Shown: positions 33,804-42,334 of the stretch, piece by piece | Layout of the letters: every line of letters starts with the position of its first letter | Numbering within the stretch: position 1 is the first letter of the stretch | Assembly: GCF_045528445.1 (NCBI RefSeq) | Contig: NZ_JBGQQU010000025.1 | Span: forward strand, 1 to 51,773 | From: Desemzia sp045528445 | GTDB taxonomy: Bacteria; Bacillota; Bacilli; Lactobacillales; Carnobacteriaceae | Reading direction: 5' to 3' | Length of the DNA: 51,773 nt | The notes under the pieces: generated by a model | What the model was told of the DNA's origin: nothing | Databases searched by the model: none | What the model saw: the letters and a program-made list of their open reading frames with translations, nothing else | Made by a program: the position numbers and the translations under genes

Positions 33804-34532
33804 ATGAGTCATTATCAAAGTACTTTTGAAAGAAAGGAAACCAAGTACTTAATTACGTACGAGCAGTGGAATGACTTTCTTGAAGCTATTCAACCCTATA
33901 TGCAATTAGATGAATATGGGAAACACTTGATCACAAATGTTTACTACGATACAGAGAAATGGTATTTGATTCGTCAATCCATGAGCAAACCCATCTATAA
34001 AGAGAAAGTTCGTTTGCGAAGTTATGGTATTCCAAGTAAAACAGATCCAGTATATGTTGAAATCAAGAAAAAATTTAAAGGGGTGGTGTACAAACGCAGA
34101 ACGGACATGCATTTAAAAAATGCTGAACGGTTTCTAGGGCATCACGAAATAACAGCTCCTGTTGCCAATAAACAAATGATGCATGAATTTGAATCTATTT
34201 TAGCGGTTTATCCGGATCTAAAACCAGCGATGTATATTTCTTATGAGAGGATGGCTTATACCGGAAAACTGGATGACAGTATCCGGATAACCTTTGATCA
34301 AGAGATCTTGTATCGGACGACTCACTTATCGTTAGCAGAGGGGTCTTATGGACAGCCGATTTTACCGGACGGTTCCTTGTTAATGGAAATCAAAATTTGC
34401 GGAGCTATGCCCATTTGGCTCGCGCGTCTATTATCTGAGATGCAGATTTATCCTGCTAAATTTTCTAAATATGCCAATGGGTACCAAGATTATCTAAAAA
34501 ACAATCAAGAAGGGTTTGTCATCAATGAATGA
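33804..34532 (+). CDS. VTC-domain protein (polyphosphate polymerase-like)
   Basis: A 242-residue protein with the VTC tunnel-fold pattern: FERKETKYLI with the paired charged residues, TNVYYDTEKW, YKEKVRLRSYG, VYVEIKKKFKGVVYKRR, and MEIKICGAMPIWL near the end. In yeast this domain makes polyphosphate from ATP; the bacterial stand-alone form is usually next to DUF4956 and CotH-like or beta-helix surface proteins, as here. AAAGGAGGAA precedes the ATG. Overlaps the next gene by eight bases. Catalysis is plausible because the basic tunnel residues are kept, but unproven. Confidence 0.87.
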   Translation: MSHYQSTFERKETKYLITYEQWNDFLEAIQPYMQLDEYGKHLITNVYYDTEKWYLIRQSMSKPIYKEKVRLRSYGIPSKTDPVYVEIKKKFKGVVYKRRTDMHLKNAERFLGHHEITAPVANKQMMHEFESILAVYPDLKPAMYISYERMAYTGKLDDSIRITFDQEILYRTTHLSLAEGSYGQPILPDGSLLMEIKICGAMPIWLARLLSEMQIYPAKFSKYANGYQDYLKNNQEGFVINE

Positions 34533-35208
34533 ATTATTTAACAGCTTATATATCGAGAGTGCTACAACTTTTTCTATCTCCAGTTTTCTGATCTGTACAG
34601 TCACCAGTTTGATTTTAGGCGGGTTAGTTGCTTGGACCTATATGTTCCGCAATCACTATTCAAAAGGTTTTGTCGTTACGTTATTCCTCTTGCCGGCCAT
34701 TGTTGAAATGGTGATTATGCTGGTCAATGGAAATGTCGGAGCTGGGGTCGCGGTTATGGGAGCTTTCAGCTTGGTACGGTTCCGGTCAGTACCCGGTTCA
34801 GCAAAAGAAATCGCCAGTATTTTCTTGGCGATGGCCATAGGTCTGGCTACTGGAATGGGTTACATTGGTATATCAGTCGTGTTTGCGATCATCATTTGTG
34901 CCGTTATGATCGGGCTGAATTCATCCAGCTTTGGCGAAATGAATGAAAATGCCCGCTGGTTGAGAGTGACTTTACCAGAGAACGTAGATTACACAACGAT
35001 TTTTGAAGAAATTTTTGAAAAATACCTCTCTACTCATGAAATGATGAATGTGAAAACAACCAATATGGGCAGTCTGTTTCGTTTAGAATACATGATTGAA
35101 TTGAAAGATGCTTCGTTAGAAAAAGAACTGATCGATGAATTACGTTGCAAAAATGGAAACTTGGAAATTGTTTGCGGTCGTTCAGTTACAGGAAGGGAAG
35201 AATTGTAA
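34525..35208 (+). CDS. DUF4956 membrane protein
   Basis: A 227-residue protein with about four membrane segments (near 15-38, 47-66, 75-95 and 105-132) and a cytosolic C-terminal domain (140-227). The GAFSLVRFRSVPGSAKEIASIFLAMAIGLATGMGY block is the family's signature (GAxSIVRFRTxxxxxxD). Function is unknown; it co-occurs with VTC proteins and may export or position their product. ATG 34525 is inside the VTC gene end, after AGAAGGG. Its TAA shares one base with the ATG of the lipoprotein gene, so all three are co-translated. Confidence 0.88.
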   Translation: MNELFNSLYIESATTFSISSFLICTVTSLILGGLVAWTYMFRNHYSKGFVVTLFLLPAIVEMVIMLVNGNVGAGVAVMGAFSLVRFRSVPGSAKEIASIFLAMAIGLATGMGYIGISVVFAIIICAVMIGLNSSSFGEMNENARWLRVTLPENVDYTTIFEEIFEKYLSTHEMMNVKTTNMGSLFRLEYMIELKDASLEKELIDELRCKNGNLEIVCGRSVTGREEL

Positions 35209-37136
35209 TGAAGAATAAACTCAGCACTATTTTGGCAACCGCTCTACTGTTTACTGGGGTGCTGGCAGGATGTCAAGCAACGGCTTCTGATACACAATCT
35301 ATTGAATCTACTGAAGCAACGGCAACTACAGCAACTACAGGAACATCACAAAGCTCCGCTGATTACGAGATAAATTTTAGTTCAGACGATCTTGAAGTTG
35401 GTTATGATGAATCAGATGTAACCACTATTGAATTGGCTGATGATCAAAGTACCAGCAGCAATGAAGGCGCAACAGTAGAAGGGAATGTAGTTACTATTAC
35501 GACAGGAGGCTCTTATCTGGTCAGCGGAAGTTTATCTGATGGGCAAATAAAAGTTACCGCTCCTGATACAGAAGAAGTTCATTTGATCTTCAATGGAGTG
35601 GATATTACTTCTACTACAACAGCGCCTGTTTTGATTGAAGAAGCCGAAAAAGTATTTGTGACATTAGCAGAAGGTTCCGAGAATACCCTGACAGACAAAG
35701 AGGGCAGTACAGCGACTATTGGTACCGGGGAGGATGCCTCAAATATTGATGGAACCATCTTTAGTAAATCAGATTTAACGCTGAACGGTTCAGGGAATTT
35801 GACAATAAATGGAAATACCAATCACGGGATTGTTTCAAAAGATGATTTAATCGTTACTGGCGGTACTTACACGATTACTGCGACAGGTCAAGGCTTGTCC
35901 GGAAAAGATGCAGTCAAAATAAAAGACGGTACGTTCTCTTTAACCACTGGAGCTGATGCGATTCAGTCCGATAACGCAGAAGAAGTTGGCAGAGGATTTG
36001 TTTATATTGCTGATGGAAGTTTCACCATCGAGACTCAACAAGATGCTATACAAGCGGAAACGTTATTGCAAATTGACGGAGGTACATTTGACATTACAGC
36101 AGGTGGCGGCAGTGAGAACGCTGTAGCTAAAACTTCTGAAGGCGAAGCATTCTTTATGCAAATGGAAGAGGAGCAAGAAGACAGTGCAGATGCTGATGCT
36201 ACGGATTCGGTCAGTACGAAAGGGCTGAAAACAGCAGGTGAGTTGATCGTAAATACCGGAACGATCACAATCAATGCAGCTGATGATACAATCCACAGTG
36301 ACGGCAATTTAACGCTTGCAGGTGGAACGTTGACGTTAGCTTCTGGAGACGATGGAGTGCATGCTGGAGGCGACTTAGTGTTAAATGGTGCAAATGTTGC
36401 CATTTCAGAAAGTTACGAAGGTATTGAGGGCAAAACCATTACAATCAGTGCTGGGGACATTTCTGTCCTTGCAAGTGATGATGGAATGAACGCATCAAGC
36501 GGCACGACTACTACAAGCAATACAGGCGTTGGTGAAGATCCGTTTTCTAGCAACAGTGAGAACGACTTAACTATTTCTGGAGGGACGATTTCTGTAGATA
36601 GCAGTGGAGATGGATTAGATTCAAACGGAACACTTGAAATTTCAGGAGGCAGCGTGACAGTCAGCGGTCCGGAAAATGATGGAAATGGAACGATCGACTC
36701 AAATGGGGAGACCGTGATTACTGGCGGAACTTTAATGGGTTCAGGAAGTTCTGGAATGGCAGTAACTTTCTCAGAAGATTCTACTCAAGCGAGTGTACTA
36801 TATGGATTTGATACCACATATGAAGCAGGTAGTGAAATAAAAATCAGTGATGCAGAAGGAAATGTTGTGTTGAGCTGGACAGCAAACAAAAGCTTTACCT
36901 CTATCCAATTCAGTTCAGCTGACTTAACGGTAGGTGAAACCTATACAGTGAGCGTTGCTGATGAAACTTCTGAAATAACAGTAGAATCCATTTCTACTAC
37001 AACAGGAACAACTACTGGTCAAATGGGTGGCGGCATGCAGCAACCTGGCGGAAACGGTGGCGGTGGTATGGGACAACCTCCTACTGACGATATTGGCGGT
37101 ATGCAACGACCAGGTGAGAGTGAATCAGAAGAGTAG
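35208..37136 (+). CDS. Surface lipoprotein with carbohydrate-binding beta-helix (Cthe_2159-like)
   Basis: A 642-residue lipoprotein. The signal peptide ends in lipobox LAGC (about 16-19). After a Thr/Ser-rich linker come repeated strands with ISGGTISVDSSGDGLDSNG-type turns (about 120-560), alternating 'GG..ITI' and 'DAI.SD' motifs, the right-handed beta-helix of calcium/pectin-binding Cthe_2159-like domains. A Gly/Gln/Pro-rich tail (GQMGGGMQQPGG) closes it. It should sit outside the cell and bind anionic polymer with calcium. AGGAAGGG precedes ATG 35208. Third gene of the VTC operon; binding of the exopolysaccharide made upstream is an open possibility. Confidence 0.82.
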   Translation: MKNKLSTILATALLFTGVLAGCQATASDTQSIESTEATATTATTGTSQSSADYEINFSSDDLEVGYDESDVTTIELADDQSTSSNEGATVEGNVVTITTGGSYLVSGSLSDGQIKVTAPDTEEVHLIFNGVDITSTTTAPVLIEEAEKVFVTLAEGSENTLTDKEGSTATIGTGEDASNIDGTIFSKSDLTLNGSGNLTINGNTNHGIVSKDDLIVTGGTYTITATGQGLSGKDAVKIKDGTFSLTTGADAIQSDNAEEVGRGFVYIADGSFTIETQQDAIQAETLLQIDGGTFDITAGGGSENAVAKTSEGEAFFMQMEEEQEDSADADATDSVSTKGLKTAGELIVNTGTITINAADDTIHSDGNLTLAGGTLTLASGDDGVHAGGDLVLNGANVAISESYEGIEGKTITISAGDISVLASDDGMNASSGTTTTSNTGVGEDPFSSNSENDLTISGGTISVDSSGDGLDSNGTLEISGGSVTVSGPENDGNGTIDSNGETVITGGTLMGSGSSGMAVTFSEDSTQASVLYGFDTTYEAGSEIKISDAEGNVVLSWTANKSFTSIQFSSADLTVGETYTVSVADETSEITVESISTTTGTTTGQMGGGMQQPGGNGGGGMGQPPTDDIGGMQRPGESESEE

Positions 37137-37189
37137 CTTTTCTAGCGAGAAAGACTTCTTGAGTCATTAGTCACTAGAAGGAATAAAAT

Positions 37190-37223
37190 AAGAGCTTGCA
37201 GAATTATTCTGCAAGCTCTTTTT
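37190..37223. terminator. Strong bidirectional terminator
   Basis: AAGAGCTTGCAGAA and TTCTGCAAGCTCTT form a 14-bp perfect stem with a three-base loop, A and T tails on the two sides. It serves the lipoprotein gene and the convergent small gene. Confidence 0.92.
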
Positions 37224-37443
37224 AAATGTCGATTCCCATACTTCTTTTAATATTGTCCAGTAGAGTTTTAGCTTTTTCCTGGTTTTCATAAAGAGAGTAC
37301 TCGTCATCTTCCATTTCCCAAAAAATGTGTTCGATATCTGTCAGTATGTTGCTAAGTAAATGGATCTTTCGGTCCTCACTTAATTTCTCTGAGCGAGTGA
37401 TCGCTTCATAGTTTGCTTGGAGTTCATCAACCAAACCTAACAA
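37222..37443 (-). CDS. Small acidic helical protein of unknown function
   Basis: A 73-residue soluble, mostly helical protein (LVDELQANYEAITRSEKL, LSNILTDIEHIFWEMEDDEY, QEKAKTLLDNIKRSMG). I do not recognise a family. Start: the in-frame ATG at 37464 lies upstream of AAGGAGG, so the TTG at 37443, eight bases after it, is the better start; this removes seven residues. It is alone on the minus strand between a shared terminator and the nucleoside-permease promoter region. Confidence 0.6.
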   Translation of the reverse strand: MLGLVDELQANYEAITRSEKLSEDRKIHLLSNILTDIEHIFWEMEDDEYSLYENQEKAKTLLDNIKRSMGIDI

Positions 37444-37717
37444 ATTAAGATCCTCCTTATACATAATATTTTTCTTATTATAAAATATTTTTTTCGAATA
37501 TGCATTATTTTAGCCTAGAAAAAATAAATATACCGAGAACGCAATCAGAACTAAAATTGATTTGATAGAGTTGTTTAAAATATGGTAGTATGGGAAGTTG
37601 TGATTATTTCTAAATAAAGTAAAAAGGTCAAATTGGAGGCAAAGGCGTTGGGACACTGATTAACTAGAATAAATGCACAATCAAAAGAACTGTGAAGAGA
37701 AATGGAGTACAAGAACA

Positions 37718-38896
37718 ATGAGTAGATTAGTAACCTTAATAGGTATTATTGTCATGTTGGGAGTTTTATATTTATTATCGGATAATAAGAAAGCCATCAA
37801 TAAAAAAACAGTGGGTATTTCCCTAGCAGCCCAATTGGTATTGGCCTTATTTTTAATTAAAGTCCCTATAGGAAGCTGGTTAATCAAACAACTGGCAGCG
37901 GGAGTAACGAAATTATTCAGTTTTGCCAACGAAGGATTGTCATTTGTTTTTGGTGATTTATTTGGAAATGGCTATTTCTTTATTGATGTTTTGGGTGTCA
38001 TTATTTTCTTATCCGGCTTAACAGGTATTCTAGGTTATTTAGGAGTAGTTGGTTGGGTCGTAAAAATCATCGGCGGAGCAGTAGGGAAATTAACAGGTAC
38101 CGAAAAAGCTGAATCTTTTGTAGCGGTAGCCAATATGCTGTTGGGACAAACAGAATCGCCATTTTTAGTCGCTAAATACTTGCCTAAAATGACCAAGTCG
38201 GAATTGATGACGGTATTAGTATCGGGCATGGGTTCTATGTCAGCCTCTATTTTAGTTGGGTATAATTTGCTGGGAATCCCGATGGAATGGCTTTTAGTTA
38301 CGACAGCTATGGTTCCATTTGGATCGCTGTTGGTGGCTAAAATGTTGACGCCTGAAACAGAAATCAGTCAGGTATCTGAGGTAACGTTGGACCGCAAAGG
38401 CGATAACACGTCTGTCTTTTCTGCCATGGCAGAAGGAATCAACAATGGCTTACAAATGGTGCTTGGAATCGGTGCCAGTTTGATTGCTGGTATTTCAATC
38501 GTAGCTTTATTGAATAGTATCTTGGGATTAGTCGGAACAAGTTTTACGCAATTACTAGGTTATATTTTCATGCCATTAGGCTGGTTAATGGGATTAAATG
38601 GTGCTGAATCAAGAATCGCTGGACAAGTGTTAGGAACTAAGCTGTCAATCAATGAATTCGTGGCATACGCAGATTTAGCACCGATGATGGGAGAATTGTC
38701 GGACAGAGCTGTAGCGATGTTATCCATTGCTGTCGGAAGCTTTGGAGCTTTTTCTAGTATTGCGATTTGTGTAACAGGATTGACTGTATTTGCCCCAAAT
38801 CGAAAAAATGATCTTTCCAATTTAGCATTTAGAGGAATGCTGGGTGGCTTTATCGTACCGGTATTATCGGCAATGTTTATCGGATTGTTTTTATAA
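37718..38896 (+). CDS. nupC: NupC-family concentrative nucleoside permease
   Basis: A 392-residue cation-coupled nucleoside importer of the CNT family. About ten membrane segments; conserved pieces are FVFGDLFG, the VVGWVVKIIGGAVGKLTGTEKAESFVAVANMLLGQTESP core (shown in segments), SGMGSMSASILVGYNLLGIP and the NEFVAYADLAP near the end, which bind nucleoside and sodium/proton. Length equals the bacterial norm. Start: ATG 37718 after GGAG; a longer ATG at 37673 would add 15 polar residues with no family match. Preceded by AT-rich DNA (37465-37670) with no riboswitch seen. Confidence 0.9.
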   Translation: MSRLVTLIGIIVMLGVLYLLSDNKKAINKKTVGISLAAQLVLALFLIKVPIGSWLIKQLAAGVTKLFSFANEGLSFVFGDLFGNGYFFIDVLGVIIFLSGLTGILGYLGVVGWVVKIIGGAVGKLTGTEKAESFVAVANMLLGQTESPFLVAKYLPKMTKSELMTVLVSGMGSMSASILVGYNLLGIPMEWLLVTTAMVPFGSLLVAKMLTPETEISQVSEVTLDRKGDNTSVFSAMAEGINNGLQMVLGIGASLIAGISIVALLNSILGLVGTSFTQLLGYIFMPLGWLMGLNGAESRIAGQVLGTKLSINEFVAYADLAPMMGELSDRAVAMLSIAVGSFGAFSSIAICVTGLTVFAPNRKNDLSNLAFRGMLGGFIVPVLSAMFIGLFL

Positions 38897-38918
38897 TAAT
38901 ATCAGCTGAGATTTCGAA

Positions 38919-38954
38919 AGAGGTTAAGACAAAAAATGTCTTAGCCTCTTTTTT
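38919..38954 (+). terminator. Terminator of nupC
   Basis: AGAGGTTAAGACA pairs with TGTCTTAGCCTCT, five-base loop, then six T. Confidence 0.9.
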
Positions 38955-39031
38955 GGGTTCTGTCAGACTGCAACAATGTTTTTTGAGGTGGAAATGTGCT
39001 AATCTGAAAGTGAAGTAAGGAAGGTGATCAG

Positions 39032-39709
39032 ATGTTGAAAACAATTTTGCCGACTGAGTTATTAAATTTAGCACAGCAACGAGCTGCAGGATTTCCTGTA
39101 GAAGGATTTATCCGCGGGGAAGGCCCAGAACACCCTAAAGCATTATTGATTGGAGAAGCTCCAGGTGCAGTTGAAGTAACGGCAGTTGAAGATACGCCAT
39201 TTGCAGGACGAGCTGGAATCGAATTAATGAGATCTTTGGAGACAGCTGGTTTATCCAGAGAAAATACGTATATTACCAGTGTTTTTCATAGTCGACCATT
39301 CAAAGACCGCTTAAAACTCAATAAACGTACTGGTTTGGAAGAACTAAAGCGGTACAATCGCAAACCAAATCGTAAAGAAGTATTGGCACACGCGCCGTTG
39401 ACTGACTATGAAATCAGTCATATCGATGCACCGTTGATTATTTTGCTGGGAACATCCGCCATTGAGCGAGTGCTTGGAAAACAAGCTGCAGTAAAAGATC
39501 TTCACGGAAAAGTGCTGATGACATCGGTTCAATATTTAGCAGATCTTGAAGATACTGCTTATCAGTGGACTGACAAAAAGTATCCAGTTTTATGTACCTA
39601 CCATCCTGCCAGTATCTTTTACAATCGACAGTTAGAGTCAAAGATTCATGAAGACATGCATGCAGTGAAAAAATGGTTGGAAAACATGGACAGGCATGAA
39701 AACAAATAA
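39032..39709 (+). CDS. Uracil-DNA glycosylase superfamily protein without Fe-S cysteines
   Basis: A 225-residue protein of the UDG fold. Motif 1 GEAPGAVE (41-48) with PFAGRAG (56-62) is like the family 4/5 pocket, and the HPAS motif 2 is at 191-194. Families 4 and 5 hold an iron-sulfur cluster on four cysteines; this protein has a single Cys (near 188), so it has no cluster. It should excise uracil or a related base, although motif 1 has a Val where family 4 varies, and activity is inferred. AAGGTG SD before ATG 39032. Stands alone between two terminators. Confidence 0.75.
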   Translation: MLKTILPTELLNLAQQRAAGFPVEGFIRGEGPEHPKALLIGEAPGAVEVTAVEDTPFAGRAGIELMRSLETAGLSRENTYITSVFHSRPFKDRLKLNKRTGLEELKRYNRKPNRKEVLAHAPLTDYEISHIDAPLIILLGTSAIERVLGKQAAVKDLHGKVLMTSVQYLADLEDTAYQWTDKKYPVLCTYHPASIFYNRQLESKIHEDMHAVKKWLENMDRHENK

Positions 39710-39723
39710 CTAGTTAAATATGA

Positions 39724-39772
39724 AAAAAGATTTCTTTGTGGGTGGCATAGCTCTGATAAGAAATCTCTTTTT
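39724..39772 (+). terminator. Terminator of the UDG-like gene
   Basis: AGATTTCTT (39728-39736) pairs with AAGAAATCT (39758-39766), then CTTTTT. Confidence 0.7.
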
Positions 39773-40168
39773 ATATGCAGTATTTTTGAATGCTTTCTTT
39801 AAATGACTTGAATGTTTCTAAAAAAACTCACATATAAAAGCGAGTATATATGAAAGAATTCTCATTATTTGTTAAAATATACACAATGTACCGATAATCG
39901 TTATAGGTTTAATAAAAAAGGGAGAATATGTCTTAATCGTCCTAGACCAATATGTTTAAAAGGAAAGAATACATGGTTTGCTGGCAAATGAAATTTTTAA
40001 AACTTTGAAAAATGAGAGCTTAATGAAGAAGAAAGAAATATTTGAGATTGAATTATTTCATACATTGTGATAAAATTACCTTGTTAAAAAGATTTGTGAA
40101 ATTATTAATTAGTCATTAGGCTTTTTATTCATTATTCAGTTTATAAAAATTTAGAGAGGTTGATCGAG
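39773..40168. other. Gene-free AT-rich upstream region
   Basis: About 395 bases without a supported gene. It precedes the PTS-IIC-like operon and must contain its promoter; TTGTTA near 39869 and GATAAT near 39892 are possible boxes but the spacing is not convincing. GAGAGG at 40154-40159 is the SD of the next gene. No riboswitch or repeat recognised. Confidence 0.4.
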
Positions 40169-41215
40169 ATGGAAGAGAATATGAGATATACAGCCAAAGA
40201 TTATTTAAACAAAGTTTTAGGAGGAACAGCTTCAGGGATCGTTATTGGACTGATTGCTAATGCTATACTAGGTTCTGTTTTTAAAGCCCTTATTCCATAC
40301 GGTTCTGTATTTGTATTATTGTCAAGTGTTGTTACGATTATGCAATTTATTACTCCAGCTATTATTGGTGTTCTGGTAGCCATGCAATTCAAAATGAACG
40401 GAATGGAAAGTGTCATTATAGGAGCTGCAACTTTTTTAGGGTCAGGGGCTTATAAAGTCACTGAAGCAGGAGTACAATTAGTGGGGATCGGTGATTTGAT
40501 CAATGTGATGATCGTCTCAGCTATCGCTGTATATGTGACTCGTTTACTGCAAGGTCGATTAGGCTCATTGACACTGATTCTTATGCCGATCATTGTGGGA
40601 GCAGGGGTAGGAACGATTGGTTTGATCATACTTCCTTACGTCGGCATGGTGACTTCTACTGTTGGGAACTTGATCAATAGTTTCACAACGTTGCAACCAT
40701 TGCTGATGACTATTTTAATCTCGGTAGCATTTGCTATTCTTATTATTTCGCCTATCTCAACAGTAGCGATCGGAATTGCCATTGGTGTTGCGGGATTAGG
40801 AGCTGGAGCAGCTGCAGTTGGAGTAGCCGCTTGTACTGCTATCTTGGTTATCGGTTCGTTACGTATCAACCAATCTGGAACAACGTTAGCTATCTTACTG
40901 GGTGCGATGAAAATGATGATCCCTAATTTGATCAAATACCCTAAAATCATGGTGCCTATTGTATTAAACGCGATCGTTTCAGGGATTGGAGTGTACATGT
41001 TAACGATTCAAGGAACACCGCAAACAGCAGGTTTTGGAATCGTCGGTTTAGTTGGACCAATACAAGCGTTTAATATGGGAAGTAGTTTGGTAAGTGTTGC
41101 CTTAGCATACTTTATCATACCTTTTGTAGGAGGCTTCTTGATCGACATACTGTGCAACAAAGTGATGCATGTTTATGAAGATGAAATTTTTAAATTTATT
41201 CCCGCTTCAAATTAA
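40169..41215 (+). CDS. PTS_EIIC_2-type membrane protein
   Basis: A 348-residue, very hydrophobic protein with about nine or ten membrane segments. It resembles the PTS_EIIC_2 family: YLNKVLGGTASGIVIGLIANAILG at the start, GVGTIGLIILPYVG, the glycine/alanine-rich IGIAIGVAGLGAGAAAVGVAACTA, and GPIQAFNMGSS. No IIA or IIB domain or His/Cys phosphorylation site is present or encoded nearby, so calling it a sugar PTS would go too far; transport of another small metabolite is possible. Start ATG 40169 after GAGAGG. Followed 40 bases later by the reductase gene, probably one operon. Confidence 0.75.
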   Translation: MEENMRYTAKDYLNKVLGGTASGIVIGLIANAILGSVFKALIPYGSVFVLLSSVVTIMQFITPAIIGVLVAMQFKMNGMESVIIGAATFLGSGAYKVTEAGVQLVGIGDLINVMIVSAIAVYVTRLLQGRLGSLTLILMPIIVGAGVGTIGLIILPYVGMVTSTVGNLINSFTTLQPLLMTILISVAFAILIISPISTVAIGIAIGVAGLGAGAAAVGVAACTAILVIGSLRINQSGTTLAILLGAMKMMIPNLIKYPKIMVPIVLNAIVSGIGVYMLTIQGTPQTAGFGIVGLVGPIQAFNMGSSLVSVALAYFIIPFVGGFLIDILCNKVMHVYEDEIFKFIPASN

Positions 41216-41255
41216 TTTATAATGAATCAGATAAAGATTATTGGAGGATTTTAGA

Positions 41256-42182
41256 ATGAAAATAGCAATTGCAGGTTCAGGAGCTTTAGGATGCGGATTT
41301 GGTTACATGATGCAAAAAGGCGGAAATAACGTTACACTATTAGATTTTTGGGAAGACCATATTAAAGCGATTCGTGAAAATGGATTATCTGTTACCTTAA
41401 ATGGAAAAGAGGATACTGTTTCTATTCCCGTCGGAAAACCCGATGAAATCAAGGATACATTTGATGTAGTCTTTATCTTCACAAAATCAATGGGTTTAAG
41501 ACATATGTTGGAACAGATCAAACACCTGTTAACAGATGATACTAAAGTAGTTTGTTTATTGAATGGGTTAGGACATGCCAATACAATTTCAGAATATATT
41601 CCTAAAAAGAATATCATTATGGGAACAACTGTCTGGACTGGTGGAATCGACGCTCCCGGAAAGACTCATTTTATGGGAGAAGGCCCGGTTGAAGTTCAAA
41701 ACGCTGATGAAAGTGAAGAACAAGGGACTCGTGAAGTCGTTAAAATGATGGCAGAATGCGGTTTAAATGGAGTATACAGTCAAGATGTACACTTTACGAC
41801 TTGGCGAAAAGCGTGTGTGAATGGGACGATGAATGCTTTATGTTCTGTCTTGGATTGCAATATCAAAGAACTTTTTGAAAATTCTCAAACTGATGACTTG
41901 GTTTCAGGAATTGTAAAAGAATTCTCTCGTGTTGCTGAGACGGAAGGAGTACACCTGGATATAGATGAAACAGTGGCTTACTTAAAAGTGGTGGCCAAAA
42001 AAGTTGGTGAACACTACCCGTCGATGCACCAAGATTTATCGAATAAACGCCCAACTGAAATTGACTTCTTAAATGGTTTAGTTGCTAAAGAATCCGAAAA
42101 ACAAGGATTTGAAGCACCCTACAGCAAACAAATCACTCAACTGATCCATGCTAAAGAAGATATCTTAGGAATCGAACGTTAA
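41256..42182 (+). CDS. PanE/ApbA-family reductase
   Basis: A 308-residue NAD(P)-dependent enzyme. Rossmann motif IAGSGALGCGFG (5-16), FIFTKSMGL, LLNGLGHANTI, TTVWTGGI, then the all-alpha C-terminal domain with WRKACVNGTMNALCSVLDC (catalytic Lys/Asn) and SMHQDLSNKRPTEIDFLNG (Ser/Asp). It reduces 2-dehydropantoate to pantoate, or, as shown for the lactococcal protein once called PanE, branched 2-keto acids to D-2-hydroxy acids. Sequence alone does not choose. GGAGG SD before ATG 41256; a TTG at 41241 is part of the SD region. Paired with the IIC-like transporter. Confidence 0.85.
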   Translation: MKIAIAGSGALGCGFGYMMQKGGNNVTLLDFWEDHIKAIRENGLSVTLNGKEDTVSIPVGKPDEIKDTFDVVFIFTKSMGLRHMLEQIKHLLTDDTKVVCLLNGLGHANTISEYIPKKNIIMGTTVWTGGIDAPGKTHFMGEGPVEVQNADESEEQGTREVVKMMAECGLNGVYSQDVHFTTWRKACVNGTMNALCSVLDCNIKELFENSQTDDLVSGIVKEFSRVAETEGVHLDIDETVAYLKVVAKKVGEHYPSMHQDLSNKRPTEIDFLNGLVAKESEKQGFEAPYSKQITQLIHAKEDILGIER

Positions 42183-42188
42183 ATAGAC

Positions 42189-42229
42189 AAGGCAAGTCAG
42201 GAGATCATTCTCTGTGACTTGCCTTTTTT
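42189..42229 (+). terminator. Terminator of the reductase operon
   Basis: AAGGCAAGTCA pairs with TGACTTGCCTT, followed by T residues. Confidence 0.9.
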
Positions 42230-42334
42230 AATAGAATAGGGAAGGATGTTGCAAGTAACGCACATTATTAGGTAATCATAAAAAGTATGCGTATAATAGG
42301 AATAGAACTATTTTTTTGAAGGAGTGCGTGGTAA

